DNA of 6,588 bases from a bacterium. GTDB lineage: Bacteria; Patescibacteriota; Minisyncoccia; UBA6257; 2-01-FULL-56-20. Every line of letters begins with the position of its first letter. Within the stretch, counting starts at the first letter, position 1. The DNA is taken from contig JAJXYP010000019.1 in the NCBI GenBank assembly GCA_021780545.1, positions 1 to 6,588 on the forward strand, given 5' to 3'. The position numbers and the translations under genes were made by a program. Positions 5,821 to 6,588 of this stretch are shown here, piece by piece. A model generated the notes under the pieces. It saw nothing but the letters and a program-made list of their open reading frames with translations. It had not been told where the DNA came from and made no database searches.

Positions 5821-6384
5821 ATGTCACTCGCGTATACCGATCTCACCAAAGGGACGCTTTTCGTCATGGACGGGATGCCCTACGAAGTGCTCGAAATGAA
5901 CTTCCTGCGCATGCAGCAGCGCAAGGCGGTTGTTCAGACGCGAATTCGGAATCTCATCACCGGCAAAATCGTCGACCGGAACTTCCAGGCAAGCGATTCC
6001 TTCGAGGAAGCTGACGTCGAACGCCGCAACGCCGTTTTCATCTATGCAAACCGCGGCGAATGCTGGTTCCATCAAGAGGGCAATCCGAAGAACCGGTTCT
6101 CCCTTTCCGCCGAAACAGTGGGGGACCAGGGCCGTTTCCTCAAGCCGGACACGAAGGTGCAAACGATGGTGTTCGAGGATAAAGTCATCAAGCTCGATAT
6201 TCCGATCAAAATGGATTTCAAGGTAACCGAAGCGCCGCCGGCGATCCGCGGCAACACCGCGCAGGGCGGCACCAAGCAGGTGACGATCGAGGGCGGCGCG
6301 AAGATCAACGCCCCGCTCTTCATCAACGAGGGCGACATCATCCGCGTCAACACCCAGACAGGCGACTACGTCGAGCGGATATAG
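5821..6384 (+). CDS. efp: Translation elongation factor P
   Basis: EF-P binds the ribosome between the P and E sites and relieves stalling at proline runs. The 187-residue protein has the usual three beta-barrel domains: an N-terminal KOW-like domain (about 1-64, with GxxFVMDGMPYEVLE), an OB domain (about 65-127) and a C-terminal OB domain (about 128-187) carrying the signature GNTAQGGTKQV and ending INEGDIIRVNTQTGDYVERI. Length and ends match the family (E. coli 188 residues). In the domain I loop, RMQQRKA (30-36) replaces the common KPGKGQA, and by ungapped alignment Gln33 lies where E. coli has the beta-lysylated Lys34. Arg34 and Lys35 are adjacent and might serve instead. No EF-P modification gene is in the window. 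The start is set by the conserved N-terminus and a promoter immediately upstream. Confidence 0.97.
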   Translation: MSLAYTDLTKGTLFVMDGMPYEVLEMNFLRMQQRKAVVQTRIRNLITGKIVDRNFQASDSFEEADVERRNAVFIYANRGECWFHQEGNPKNRFSLSAETVGDQGRFLKPDTKVQTMVFEDKVIKLDIPIKMDFKVTEAPPAIRGNTAQGGTKQVTIEGGAKINAPLFINEGDIIRVNTQTGDYVERI

Positions 6385-6394
6385 AAACGGCGCG

Positions 6395-6435
6395 AAAAAA
6401 AACGAAGGCCGGCGCGATTTCTCGCGGCCGGCCTT
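6395..6435 (-). terminator. Rho-independent terminator of the minus-strand helix-turn-helix gene
   Basis: The arms 6405-6417 and 6422-6435 (AAGGCCGGCGCGA against TCGCGGCCGGCCTT) pair over 13 bp with one bulged base and a TTTC loop. Read on the minus strand the hairpin is followed by CG and T8 (6402-6395), the standard form. On the plus strand no T-tract follows, so it should end the gene stopping at 6476 and only weakly stop efp transcripts arriving from the other side. It lies between convergent genes. Confidence 0.85.
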
Positions 6436-6475
6436 GATGAGCTTGCGGTGCTGCCTGAAATTTATGGCGCGGCAC

Positions 6476-6588
6476 TTACCAGTCGGACAGGAATTGTTTG
6501 AGTCCGACGCCCCGCCCAAGTCGTTCGAGGTGGGAAAGAGCTTTATGTTTTCTGAGATTGACCGCTTCCGACGTGATGCCGATCTCAT
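6476..6588 (-). CDS. C-terminal end of a sigma-region-4-like helix-turn-helix protein (partial at the window edge)
   Basis: A minus-strand frame entering from the right edge reads EIGITSEAVNLRKHKALSHL, then ERLGRGVGLKQF and LSDW, and stops at TAA (6478-6476). The pattern EIGITSEAV...KALSHL resembles the recognition helix of sigma-70 region 4 (typically GITREAVRQ...KALRKL), so this is probably the end of a sigma factor or a sigma-like DNA-binding protein. Only 36 complete codons are visible. A proper terminator lies 40 bases beyond the stop on the same strand, which supports a real gene end here. A different helix-turn-helix family cannot be excluded. Confidence 0.55.
   Translation of the reverse strand, partial: EIGITSEAVNLRKHKALSHLERLGRGVGLKQFLSDW

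Noticed and set aside
5824..6588. Antisense open frame opposite efp running to the right edge
   Set aside because: It is a shadow of efp, it crosses the terminator at 6395-6435, and its right end lies out of frame with the convincing helix-turn-helix reading.

Overview
The window looks like a piece of a compact bacterial chromosome, most likely from a Candidate Phyla Radiation (Patescibacteria, Parcubacteria-like) lineage with a GC-rich genome. This is an inference. It rests on a short gamma-like DnaX, an elongation factor P whose decoding loop reads RMQQRKA instead of the usual PGKG type, surface proteins of the signal peptide/Gln-rich helix/Ala-Pro-Thr linker kind, glycoside hydrolase family 130 (GH130) proteins without any visible sugar operon, and promoters placed almost on top of start codons. 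No mobile element, CRISPR array, rRNA or tRNA was seen.

Layout. Positions 1-140 may hold the last codons of a plus-strand gene, followed by a GC-rich hairpin (158-195) and a 16-bp bidirectional terminator (237-276). On the minus strand lie a signal-peptide, single-span membrane protein of unknown function (287-1231) with its own promoter (1355-1382), and upstream of it dnaX (1389-2519). A 117-bp divergent intergenic region with overlapping promoters separates dnaX from a plus-strand pair: a single-domain GH130 protein (2637-3860) and a protein with two GH130 domains in tandem (3860-5770). The pair overlaps by one base (TAATG), so it is probably translationally coupled. The elongation factor P gene efp (5821-6384) has its own promoter, which would give a leaderless or nearly leaderless mRNA. 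A minus-strand terminator (6395-6435) follows, then the C-terminal end of a sigma-region-4-like helix-turn-helix protein (6476 to the window edge).

How the genes relate. dnaX and efp are housekeeping genes of replication and translation. The GH130 pair is the accessory feature: three GH130 domains in two coupled genes, all keeping the catalytic Asp of the EDPR motif but differing at basic residues elsewhere in the active site. Only the last domain keeps all the family signatures checked. The proteins have no signal peptide, so they are probably cytoplasmic and may act together on a beta-mannoside-like substrate. No transporter or sugar-phosphate enzyme lies nearby to say which. The most notable observations are the GH130 triplication and fusion with diverging active sites, the EF-P loop without the usual modified Lys/Arg position, and a shared TTGCAA-N16-TATAAT promoter.
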